A stretch of 64,000 nt of DNA from NCBI GenBank assembly GCA_900551895.1, contig URXX01000001.1, forward strand, positions 1 through 64,000. Direction: 5' to 3'. The position numbers and the translations under genes are program-made. The notes under the pieces were generated by a model, which saw only the letters and a list, made by a program, of their open reading frames with translations, was not told the origin of the DNA and searched no databases. Source of the stretch: an uncultured Lachnospiraceae bacterium (lineage in GTDB: Bacteria; Bacillota; Clostridia; Lachnospirales; Lachnospiraceae). This document shows positions 1 through 7,661 of the stretch, one piece after another. Positions within the stretch are counted from its first letter, which is position 1. Every line of letters starts with the position of its first letter.

Positions 1-460
<460 letters not shown>

Positions 461-635
461 AGTTAGGAATAGGTGATAAACGGATGACATTTCTTGTGTG
501 TGGTTTTGAAGGTACACCGAAAGCAACTTAGTGAATGCGACTGAAAGGAAGCATGAACTTAGTGCGAGGCGGTTTGCGAACCTTAATAAGCGTAAGCGAA
601 TTTAGTTGAGCAAACATACCAAAATTATCGTAAAT
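461..635 (+). other. 23S to tRNA-Trp spacer without 5S rRNA
   Basis: This stretch separates the 23S end from the tRNA. It has none of the conserved 5S blocks (no CCCAT..CCGAAC region and no closing stem). It contains two copies of AACTTAGTG (near 527 and 559) and imperfect self-complementary segments, which probably form the processing stem of the rRNA precursor. No coding sequence is supported. Confidence 0.7.
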
Positions 636-706
636 AGGGGATTGGTCAAATGGTATGATAGGAGTCTCCAAAACTTTTGGTGGGGGTTCGATTCCCTCAT
701 CCCCTG
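636..706 (+). tRNA. tRNA-Trp (anticodon CCA)
   Basis: A 71-nt cloverleaf can be folded. The acceptor stem is AGGGGAT/ATCCCCT. The D arm is GTCA/TGAT with GG in the loop. The anticodon stem is GGAGT/ACTTT with loop CTCCAAA, which places CCA at 34-36. The variable loop has 4 nt and the T arm is GGGGG-TTCGATT-CCCTC. The discriminator is G73, as in bacterial tRNA-Trp. CCA is not encoded. It follows the 23S gene and is probably part of the rRNA transcript. Confidence 0.93.
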
Positions 707-710
707 TCGG

Positions 711-742
711 AAAGATAGTCAATGATATTGGCTATCTTTTTT
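711..742 (+). terminator. Rho-independent terminator of the rRNA/tRNA operon
   Basis: Stem AAAGATAGTC/GGCTATCTTT (711-720 with 730-739) with a 9-nt loop, running into a T-run at 737-742 just after tRNA-Trp. Confidence 0.85.
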
Positions 743-816
743 GTGTACATAAAACTTTTCATATTTCTCCCCGATAACGCATATGATGTGTTATGGAAAT
801 GAAGGGAGAATTACAT

Positions 817-1338
817 ATGTGTGAAAATAAGGAAAAATATCAATATGTGGACGAAGCACCATATCCACTCGTGCAGGTATGTGACCGGAATCAGGATTAT
901 GCGGTGGCAATGCTTGGAAATATAGGGTCGTGTAATTCCGAGATGTCTGCTATTTCACTTTATTTTTATAACAGTATTATTTTGGGAGAACCGTATGAGG
1001 AAATAGGACGCGTTTTTCATAAAATCAGTATGGTGGAGATGCACCACTTGAATATTTTTGGAAGATTATCAGAGATGCTTGGTGCAGAGCCGAGATTATG
1101 GAGTGTAAATCGTGGAAGATTTACATATTGGACGCCGAAGTGTAATAACTATCCGAGAAAGATTGATTCGTTGTTGAAAAACGCCTATAAAGGCGAATTA
1201 GATGCGATAGATAAATATACAAAACAGTTATCATGGATAGAAGATGAACATATTCGGGCAAATTTGGAAAGAATTATATTGGACGAGAAATGGCATTTAA
1301 AAATTTTTGAGTCATTATATGAAAAGTATTGTGAATAA
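817..1338 (+). CDS. Ferritin-like diiron-fold protein
   Basis: A 173-residue all-helical protein of the ferritin-like superfamily (rubrerythrin / Mn-catalase-like). Two metal-binding half-sites are visible. E42 with E74-M-H-H77 forms the first ExxH pair, and E128 with E158-K-W-H161 forms the second. This is the usual pattern for a dinuclear iron or manganese centre in a four-helix bundle. There is no signal peptide, so it is probably cytoplasmic. The likely role is peroxide handling or metal storage, but the substrate cannot be read from sequence. The start at 817 is chosen over an upstream in-frame ATG at 793 because AAGGGAG (803-809) sits at correct spacing. It is monocistronic, followed by a bidirectional terminator. 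Confidence 0.8.
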   Translation: MCENKEKYQYVDEAPYPLVQVCDRNQDYAVAMLGNIGSCNSEMSAISLYFYNSIILGEPYEEIGRVFHKISMVEMHHLNIFGRLSEMLGAEPRLWSVNRGRFTYWTPKCNNYPRKIDSLLKNAYKGELDAIDKYTKQLSWIEDEHIRANLERIILDEKWHLKIFESLYEKYCE

Positions 1339-1341
1339 AAA

Positions 1342-1376
1342 GAGAGGGAACAACTTGACTGCTGTTCCCTCTTATG
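1342..1376. terminator. Bidirectional terminator
   Basis: Stem AGAGGGAACA/TGTTCCCTCT (1343-1352 with 1363-1372) with A- and T-rich flanks, between the convergent ferritin-like and pepT genes. Confidence 0.8.
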
Positions 1377-1380
1377 TATT

Positions 1381-2598
1381 TTATTTTGCGTATAATTTTA
1401 CGATTTCTACGGCTACGTCTGTCATTGCGTCCATGCCCTCAACACTGATGTGTTCGTATGGTCCGTGGTAACCGTGTCCGCCTGTTCCTAAGTTTGGACA
1501 AGGAAGTCCTTTGAAACTTAACTGGCATCCGTCTGTACCGCCGCGGATTGGAATAATGTTTGGAGTTACGCCGACAGTTTCACAGGCAACTTTTGCATTT
1601 TCGATAAGGTGCATACAAGTACCTACGATTTCAGCCATATTTCTGTACTGTTCAGCGATTTCCAATTTAACTGTGCCTTCGCCCCATTTTTCATTCATTA
1701 ATTTCTCAATCAGACGAAGAGTGTTAAGACGTGCATTCATTAAAGAAGCGTCATGGTCTCTGACGATGTAGTTTAATGTTGCATTGCAAACGTCACCGCT
1801 CATGCTTACAAGATGATAGAAACCTTCGTAACCTTCTGTTCCGCGTGGAGTTTCTCCTGCAGGTAACATGGAGTTGATTTCCATAGCAACTAAACTTGCG
1901 TTAATCATTGTGTTTTTACTTGAACCCGGATGAACGCTAAATCCTGTAATATCGAATGTTGCTTTGTAAGCGTTGAAGTTTTCGTACTGGATTTCTCCTT
2001 CTAAGTCACCGTCTAAAGTATAACCGAAGTCGGCGTCAAATGCTTCCACGTCAAAACTCTGAGCGCCTGTTCCGATTTCTTCATCAGGAGTAAATGCAAC
2101 GCTAATTTGACCGTGAGGAATGTTTTCGTTAATAATTCTCTCTAACATAGTCATGATTTCAGCAATTCCGGCTTTGTTATCAGCACCGAGAATAGTTGTT
2201 CCGTCAGAAGTAATTAATGTACGCCCTTTTAAACTTGGCAGGTGTGGAAAATCCGCAACGGCAAGAGTACGTCCGCTTGTGCCGAGTACAAGGTCTTCTC
2301 CGTTGTAGTTTTCTGTAATAACAGGAACGATGTCATGGTCACAGAAGTCAGCAACTGTATCCATATGTGCGATAAAACCTAATTTTGTTTTATCTTCATA
2401 TCCCGGTGTTGCCGGCAATTTTGCGTATACGAAGCATTTATCATTTACGTAGGCATTGTCAATTCCAAGTTGTTTTAATTCCTCTACTAAAATTTTAGCC
2501 AAGTCGAACTGACACTGAGAAGAAGGTACATTCTCACAGTTTTCATCACTTGGAGTGCGAACTACAACATAGTTCAATAATCTTTCATATGCTCTCAT
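1381..2598 (-). CDS. pepT: Peptidase T (tripeptide aminopeptidase)
   Basis: A zinc-dependent cytoplasmic exopeptidase of family M20B, which releases N-terminal residues from tripeptides. Visible family motifs are the metal-ligand segment GFIAHMDTVAD, the TSDGTTILGADNKAG block, the catalytic Glu region FTPDEEIGTGA, the dimerisation-domain ITGFSVHPGSSKN, and the C-terminal IRGGTDG and GTGGHGYHGPYE motifs. The length (405-407 aa) matches the family. The start is ambiguous. An ATG at 2598 has AAAGGAG about 10 nt upstream, while an in-frame GTG at 2604 has only 4 nt spacing, so the ATG is preferred. A good minus-strand promoter lies upstream, divergent from the MurE paralogue. Confidence 0.95.
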   Translation of the reverse strand: MRAYERLLNYVVVRTPSDENCENVPSSQCQFDLAKILVEELKQLGIDNAYVNDKCFVYAKLPATPGYEDKTKLGFIAHMDTVADFCDHDIVPVITENYNGEDLVLGTSGRTLAVADFPHLPSLKGRTLITSDGTTILGADNKAGIAEIMTMLERIINENIPHGQISVAFTPDEEIGTGAQSFDVEAFDADFGYTLDGDLEGEIQYENFNAYKATFDITGFSVHPGSSKNTMINASLVAMEINSMLPAGETPRGTEGYEGFYHLVSMSGDVCNATLNYIVRDHDASLMNARLNTLRLIEKLMNEKWGEGTVKLEIAEQYRNMAEIVGTCMHLIENAKVACETVGVTPNIIPIRGGTDGCQLSFKGLPCPNLGTGGHGYHGPYEHISVEGMDAMTDVAVEIVKLYAK

Positions 2599-2636
2599 AT
2601 TCACATATCTCCTTTAAAAAATTTTTTCATATCCTT

Positions 2637-2664
2637 ATTATAGCATTAAAAAGCCATATCTCAA
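2637..2664 (-). promoter_or_regulatory. Sigma-A type promoter for pepT
   Basis: On the minus strand TTGAGA (2659-2664) and TATAAT (2637-2642) are separated by 16 nt, about 40 nt before the pepT start codon. Confidence 0.7.
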
Positions 2665-2716
2665 CAATTATTTTTCAATGTATGTTAAATACTTTGTATT
2701 GTATGAAAATACAAGT

Positions 2717-2745
2717 TTGACACTTATTTATCAATGGTGTATAAT
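2717..2745 (+). promoter_or_regulatory. Consensus sigma-A promoter for the MurE paralogue
   Basis: A perfect TTGACA (2717-2722), a 17-nt spacer and a perfect TATAAT (2740-2745), 46 nt ahead of the ATG. It should be a strong constitutive promoter. Confidence 0.88.
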
Positions 2746-2791
2746 TGAAAACAATTAGGCAAAAACTAACGATTTATACAAGGAGGGTAAT

Positions 2792-4318
2792 ATGGGACAG
2801 ATGAATAAATATACAATCGATGTATACTCACAATTAGTAAAAGAACAGGACAATTTACTGGAGGAAGAATTATTTGGAAAAGGACAGGCTGTTATTGAGC
2901 AGTTGACTTTTGATTCCAAGAAAGTAACGGAAAATACACTTTTCATTTGTAAGGGAATGGCTTTTAAAGAGGAGTATTTGAAGGAAGCGGTAAAAAACGG
3001 TGCGGTTTGTTACGTTAGCGAACAGAAATATGAATTAGATGAAGATGTTCCGTATATTCTTGTGAAAGATATTAGAAAGGCGATGCCGGTATTAGCGAAT
3101 AAATTTTTTAATGAAGCGTGGAAAGAACTTAATGTCATCGGTATTGGCGGAACAAAAGGAAAATCTACTTCCGTATATTATATGAAATCTATTTTAGATG
3201 ATTATTTGGAAGCGAACGGAAAGAAAGAAAGTGCGGTTATTTCTTCAATTGATATTTATGACGGTGTGGAGAAAATTGAATCTCACATTACAACGCCTGA
3301 GGCGGTGGAACTTCACGGATACTTCAGAAATGCAGTGAACAGCGGTATGGAGTTTGTTGAAATGGAAGTATCCAGTCAGGCTTTGAAATACGGACGTGTA
3401 AATGAGATGATGTTTGATGTGGCTGTATTTTTAAATATTTGTGAGGATCATATCAGCCCGATTGAGCATAAAGATTTTGAAGATTATTTTTCTTCAAAAC
3501 TTCTTATCTTCCAAAAAACAAAGACAGCAGTTGTGAACTTGGATGCAGATTTCTCAGACAGGATTTTGGAAGCAGCGCAGTGTGCAGAAAAAGTAGTGAC
3601 AATCAGTACACAGAATGAGAACGCTGATTTTTATGCTTACAATCTTCACAAAGAAGGAAACGGAACAATTTTCAATGTGCGATGTGCAGAGTTTGATAAA
3701 GAATTTGAATTGACTATGCCGGGATTATTTAATGTAGAAAATGCACTTGCTACTATCGCCGTTGCAAGCCAGTTTAACATTCCTGTAGAGTATATGTATT
3801 CGGGATTGAAAAAAGCAAGATCAAGCGGAAGAATGGAACTTTCCACAAGTGAAGATAATAAGGTTATCGCTGTTGTAGATTATGCCCACAATAAATTGAG
3901 TTTTGAAAAACTATTCTCTTCAATTAAAGAGGAATATCCTGACAGAGAAATTATCAGTATTTTCGGATGTCCGGGTAAAAAGGCATTTACAAGACGCCGT
4001 GATTTAGGTACAATCGCAGGAAAATATGCGAAGAAAGTATATTTGGCTGCAGAGGATCCGGGATATGAGCCGGTAGAAGAGATTTCAAGAGATATTGCAG
4101 AATATGTGGAAGCACAGGGATGTCCTTATGAAATGATTGAGGACAGAGGAGAGGCAATTAAGAAGGCTATTGAGTCTGTGGAAAATCCATCTATTTTATT
4201 GATTACAGGAAAAGGAAACGAAACAAGACAGAAATACGGATGTGAATATGTTGACTGTCCGTCAGATACAGATTATGTAAAGAAATATTTAGATGAATAT
4301 AATAAAACGCATCAGTAA
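2792..4318 (+). CDS. MurE-family Mur ligase paralogue with altered specificity motif
   Basis: A 508-residue ATP-dependent amide ligase with the three-domain Mur ligase architecture. It has the ATP loop GGTKGKST (119-126), the TTPE and MEVSSQALK segments, the carbamylated-lysine region DYFSSK (K236) and the C-terminal VVDYAHN motif. A second, canonical MurE is encoded at 18,497. In that copy the diaminopimelate-binding motif is DNPR, but here the equivalent is EDPG (421-424). The neighbouring GHE motif reads GNE (475-477). The added amino acid may therefore not be meso-diaminopimelate. The gene is single, with a consensus promoter, AAGGAGGG ribosome site and its own terminator. The length is normal and nothing suggests decay. 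It could be a second peptidoglycan-precursor ligase or an enzyme of another peptide pathway. Confidence 0.85.
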   Translation: MGQMNKYTIDVYSQLVKEQDNLLEEELFGKGQAVIEQLTFDSKKVTENTLFICKGMAFKEEYLKEAVKNGAVCYVSEQKYELDEDVPYILVKDIRKAMPVLANKFFNEAWKELNVIGIGGTKGKSTSVYYMKSILDDYLEANGKKESAVISSIDIYDGVEKIESHITTPEAVELHGYFRNAVNSGMEFVEMEVSSQALKYGRVNEMMFDVAVFLNICEDHISPIEHKDFEDYFSSKLLIFQKTKTAVVNLDADFSDRILEAAQCAEKVVTISTQNENADFYAYNLHKEGNGTIFNVRCAEFDKEFELTMPGLFNVENALATIAVASQFNIPVEYMYSGLKKARSSGRMELSTSEDNKVIAVVDYAHNKLSFEKLFSSIKEEYPDREIISIFGCPGKKAFTRRRDLGTIAGKYAKKVYLAAEDPGYEPVEEISRDIAEYVEAQGCPYEMIEDRGEAIKKAIESVENPSILLITGKGNETRQKYGCEYVDCPSDTDYVKKYLDEYNKTHQ

Positions 4319-4321
4319 AAG

Positions 4322-4359
4322 AAAACCCAAAGCAGATTGGAAAGTCTGTTTTGGGTTTT
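4322..4359. terminator. Bidirectional terminator
   Basis: A long inverted repeat with AAAACCCAAA paired to TTTGGGTTTT and an inner CAGATT/AGTCTG stem, between the convergent MurE paralogue and the arginase-family gene. Confidence 0.85.
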
Positions 4360-4363
4360 AAAC

Positions 4364-5224
4364 TTAATGAAAATGTTTTTGAATAAAAGCGATGAGTTCT
4401 GAAACGAAGTCGGCAGTCACATCGTTTTTATCATATTCTTTATTGTATTCCATAATGTCTAAAGCGGAGATTGGAAGTTCTCCCAAAAGACGTTCAAATA
4501 CATGATAGATTTCAGGAATGGTAAATCCGTCATTTACCGGAACGGAAACACCCGGAAGTAACTGTGGATTTACAACGTCGATGTCGAAACTTAAGTGGAT
4601 ATGCTCTAAGTGGGAAAGGTGAGCAATCGCTTCATTTAAGCAGGCATCTAATCCTTTTTCTTTAATGTCATCATATGTGAAGTGTTTTACGTTTAATTCT
4701 TTTAAAATAACTGCTTCAGGCGGGTCAATGTCGCGTAAGCCGATGTGAACGATGTTTTCCGGTTTTACTTTCGGATTGTCCGTCAGAATTTTAGAAAGTT
4801 TTTCTCCGGCAGGACTTAAGTTTCCGAGAAGTGCTGAAATCGGCATACCGTGAATATTTCCGCTGGCAGATGTTAAATCTGTGTTGATGTCAGGGTGAGC
4901 ATCAATCCAAATTAAACCGATATTGTCGTACTGTGTGGCAGTAGCGGATACTGTTCCGATAGCAGCGCTGTGATCGCCACCTAAGAAAAGCGGTGTATTT
5001 CCTTTTGATAAAATGTTGTTGTAACTATATTCCGCAATGGCAGTGCAGGTTTCAAGAACACTGTTAAATCTCTTTAAATGTGCAGAACTCTCTTCCGGTA
5101 CGGACACTTCGGGAATTGTTGTGAACTGTAAAGATGTGTCATGTGTATTCAAATAGTCTAAACTGTGAACCAATCCTTTTTCACCTACGCCACAGTGCAT
5201 AGGACAGCCAAATATATCTAGCAT
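4364..5224 (-). CDS. Arginase/agmatinase-family ureohydrolase, probably arginase
   Basis: A 286-residue binuclear manganese hydrolase. All signature motifs are present: GGDHS (82-86), DAHPD (108-112), NIHGMP (123-128) and SFDIDVVNP (212-220). The DAHPDINT plus GNIHGMP combination is typical of arginases rather than agmatinases, so hydrolysis of arginine to ornithine and urea is the best guess. Formiminoglutamase-like activity cannot be excluded. The start ATG at 5224 has GGAGG 12 nt upstream (on the minus strand). It stands alone, convergent with the MurE paralogue. No urease or arginine-catabolic genes are adjacent. Confidence 0.85.
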   Translation of the reverse strand: MLDIFGCPMHCGVGEKGLVHSLDYLNTHDTSLQFTTIPEVSVPEESSAHLKRFNSVLETCTAIAEYSYNNILSKGNTPLFLGGDHSAAIGTVSATATQYDNIGLIWIDAHPDINTDLTSASGNIHGMPISALLGNLSPAGEKLSKILTDNPKVKPENIVHIGLRDIDPPEAVILKELNVKHFTYDDIKEKGLDACLNEAIAHLSHLEHIHLSFDIDVVNPQLLPGVSVPVNDGFTIPEIYHVFERLLGELPISALDIMEYNKEYDKNDVTADFVSELIAFIQKHFH

Positions 5225-5341
5225 AGCAATAATAACCTCCGTTTTTGTATTAAGTATTAATAGGTTATGTTATTATATCATGGTAAAATTATTATCGCAA
5301 GTAAGCGGAAACGGGGCTTATACAGTGTTTTAGGAGGAAAA

Positions 5342-5878
5342 ATGTATTTTATTTCATTATATTTTGATAGGAAAACGAACGAGCGTATACAGCGGTATAT
5401 AGATAAGGCGGCGGAAATGAGCGGAAACCGTTTTATGACGGAAAATCGAGTACCTCCGCATATTACAGTTTCTGCCTTTGAAATGGGGAATAATGCGAGA
5501 ATTATTGAAACATTGCGGGGGAAAGCGGAAATGTTCAGAAGAGGAGAGATACTCTGTTGCTCTGTGGGAATGTTTCTTCCGTCAGTTATTTATATTACGC
5601 CGGTATTGAATAATTATTTACAAAATCTGTCGAAAAATTTTTATAATATTTTTTTGGAGGAAAAGAATATCAACATAAGTCCGTATTATCGTCCGATGCA
5701 GTGGTTTCCCCATGTGACTATAGGAAAGAAATTGACGGAAGAGGAGATGCTGAGGGCAGTTCAGGCGTTGCAGGGTGAGTTTGGCATGTTTCGAGGCGAG
5801 GTGACACATATCGGGTTAGCGAAAACAAATCCGTATGAGGAATTGTGGAGAGTGGAGTTGGAAAATGATTACTTATAG
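5342..5878 (+). CDS. 2H phosphoesterase superfamily protein
   Basis: A 178-residue protein with the two diagnostic HxT/S motifs of the 2H (LigT / 2'-5' RNA ligase-like) fold: PPHIT (H40-T42) and FPHVT (H124-T126). Members hydrolyse cyclic phosphodiesters or 2',3'-cyclic RNA ends. The substrate here is not predictable. The start is ATG 5342 with TAGGAGGA directly upstream, not the first in-frame ATG at 5267, which lacks a ribosome site and would overlap the arginase promoter region. Monocistronic, ending at a strong shared terminator. Confidence 0.8.
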   Translation: MYFISLYFDRKTNERIQRYIDKAAEMSGNRFMTENRVPPHITVSAFEMGNNARIIETLRGKAEMFRRGEILCCSVGMFLPSVIYITPVLNNYLQNLSKNFYNIFLEEKNINISPYYRPMQWFPHVTIGKKLTEEEMLRAVQALQGEFGMFRGEVTHIGLAKTNPYEELWRVELENDYL

Positions 5879-5896
5879 TGACTTAGAATGAAAATA

Positions 5897-5939
5897 AGCA
5901 AAAACAGGCGGTACAAATGGTATACTGCCTGTTTTTGCT
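5897..5939. terminator. Bidirectional terminator
   Basis: A 17-bp stem, left arm 5897-5913 (AGCAAAAACAGGCGGTA) with right arm 5923-5939 and one G-T pair. It serves the convergent 2H phosphoesterase and Mga-like genes. Confidence 0.88.
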
Positions 5940-5943
5940 ATAA

Positions 5944-7449
5944 TCATATTTGATTAATAAAGTCAAGAAAATTCCCTGTTTCGTAATACATGATTGCCTT
6001 TTGAATTTCAATAAGTTCCTGTGTATTTAATTCTACGGTAACAGGAATGACGGTGTTGTATTCCGACAAATTCCATTTTTCTATCAGATACTTAAATTTC
6101 CGATTAACTACAACGACACATCTCTTTTGCGAGCAGATATAATCTTTGCTTCGTGTTCCGATGTAGAAAGGGTGGACGGTAATTCTCTGTGCGGGAAAAA
6201 GCCGCTTTAAGTATAGGGTTGTGATTTCTAATTCTGTGCCGAGTTCGGAAAGTACGAATACCGGAACAGGTTTTAAAAATTGTTTGATAATCAACTCAAG
6301 TTGTAATGTTAAATAAAATATGTGTCCATTATCAATCGTATATTTTCTGTGGTATTTTTTTCGCCAGTCTTCAATACTTTTTGCAACAGCCTCAAAAACA
6401 ACTTGTGTCAAGTGACTTTTCTTTGAGTCAAGGTAAAAATTTTTATTTGGAATGATACATTGTAATTCCAGCAAACATTTTTTATAGAAGTATATCAGAG
6501 AGGATCTCAATGCATGGGAGTCCGCAATTTCTTTCCCCAACTTCTTTTCTATTCTTTGAAGCAAGTCATAAAAGACGGGATCTGAAAAAACAATTTCGTG
6601 TACATAATCTATATCTTTTTGTGTCCACTGATTTGCAAATAGACAACTGTTTGTCGTGCAATAGACAAGATAGATGTAATCATAATCATATTCGGACAGA
6701 GTTATTTGCAGATTAGGTTCAAAATCCTTTAATGTTGTTCTTAATTTTTCATAAATAAATATTTTCTTACAGTCGTCCAGTTGTTTTGAAACAATGGGTG
6801 CAGTTGCAAATTTCTTTCTTTTCCATAGCAAAATAAACAGATACTCAAAAAACCCATATTCGTTAGAGGTCACTTCCGTATAAGTCTGATCGATTGCACT
6901 GTTTGTGAAGCAGATAAATTCTCTTGTAATATGGAGGTCGTTGTCACTCAATTCGTAACAGTCTATTCCAAATTTGTAGTGTAATAAAGCAATTAAAAAG
7001 CGGATGCGATATTCCTCGCCTACGATTTGATTGCCTTTGAGGGACAAGCCTATTGCCTGTAAATATTCTCCGCATCTTTCTCTTATCCGATATGCCGATG
7101 ATTTTGTCAGATACTGCTCTTCTATAAATGAAGTAAGAGAGTGATTTTCTTCATTCAAAATGAGAAATTTCAGGCAATGTAGGACATTGGAGGATTGATA
7201 AATGGCATGAAGCAGTTCCATAACGGTAACTTCTCCATGAAAGACGATAGTAAAATAAGGCGTCTGCTTTTTGATTTCGGCTAACCCGACCAAATCAAAA
7301 TTCAGTTCGTTGACTAATGTATGTATACTGTCAATACTCAATGGTAGAAAGGACAGCACATCATTCATTGTGGCAGATGTTTTGGAATGAAGGATATTAA
7401 ACAATTCCAGTTTGTTTTGTATGTTTTTTTCTAAATAACGGTCAAGCAT
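5944..7449 (-). CDS. Mga-family transcriptional regulator of the surface-protein island
   Basis: A 501-residue protein resembling Mga/RofA/AtxA stand-alone regulators. The N-terminal third has paired helix-turn-helix segments (for example TSATMNDVLSFLPLSIDSIHT and a second around SFIEEQYLTKSSAYRIRE). The middle is helical and PRD-like, and the C-terminus resembles an EIIB-like domain. Family members activate adhesin and pilus operons in Gram-positive bacteria. The gene is transcribed divergently from the secreted surface protein at 7,662 with a 212-bp shared control region, which fits local control of the pilus-type island. The start ATG 7449 has GGAGATG upstream. Individual PRD histidines were not mapped. 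Confidence 0.75.
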   Translation of the reverse strand: MLDRYLEKNIQNKLELFNILHSKTSATMNDVLSFLPLSIDSIHTLVNELNFDLVGLAEIKKQTPYFTIVFHGEVTVMELLHAIYQSSNVLHCLKFLILNEENHSLTSFIEEQYLTKSSAYRIRERCGEYLQAIGLSLKGNQIVGEEYRIRFLIALLHYKFGIDCYELSDNDLHITREFICFTNSAIDQTYTEVTSNEYGFFEYLFILLWKRKKFATAPIVSKQLDDCKKIFIYEKLRTTLKDFEPNLQITLSEYDYDYIYLVYCTTNSCLFANQWTQKDIDYVHEIVFSDPVFYDLLQRIEKKLGKEIADSHALRSSLIYFYKKCLLELQCIIPNKNFYLDSKKSHLTQVVFEAVAKSIEDWRKKYHRKYTIDNGHIFYLTLQLELIIKQFLKPVPVFVLSELGTELEITTLYLKRLFPAQRITVHPFYIGTRSKDYICSQKRCVVVVNRKFKYLIEKWNLSEYNTVIPVTVELNTQELIEIQKAIMYYETGNFLDFINQI

Positions 7450-7661
7450 TGTCTTACATCTCCAATATTTTTAATTGATTTATACATATTTTAAAACATT
7501 TGTACAATAAATGCAATATAACATACAAACTGTACCAAAAAGGTTGAGTTTCACAATTTTTAGGGGGGGTAGAGGGAAATTTGGGAAACAATTTTTAGAC
7601 AGGGTGCTATACTACGCTAGGCGAGATGAGAAAGTTTATATGAAATGAAAGGATGGTGTAA
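7450..7661. promoter_or_regulatory. Divergent control region of the surface island
   Basis: A 212-bp gap between the Mga-like gene and the adhesin gene. It holds a G-run (7562-7568), a TATACT -10-like box at 7608-7613 without a convincing -35 box, and the ribosome site AAAGGATGG before 7662. The weak -35 fits an activator-dependent promoter. No operator was identified. Confidence 0.45.
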
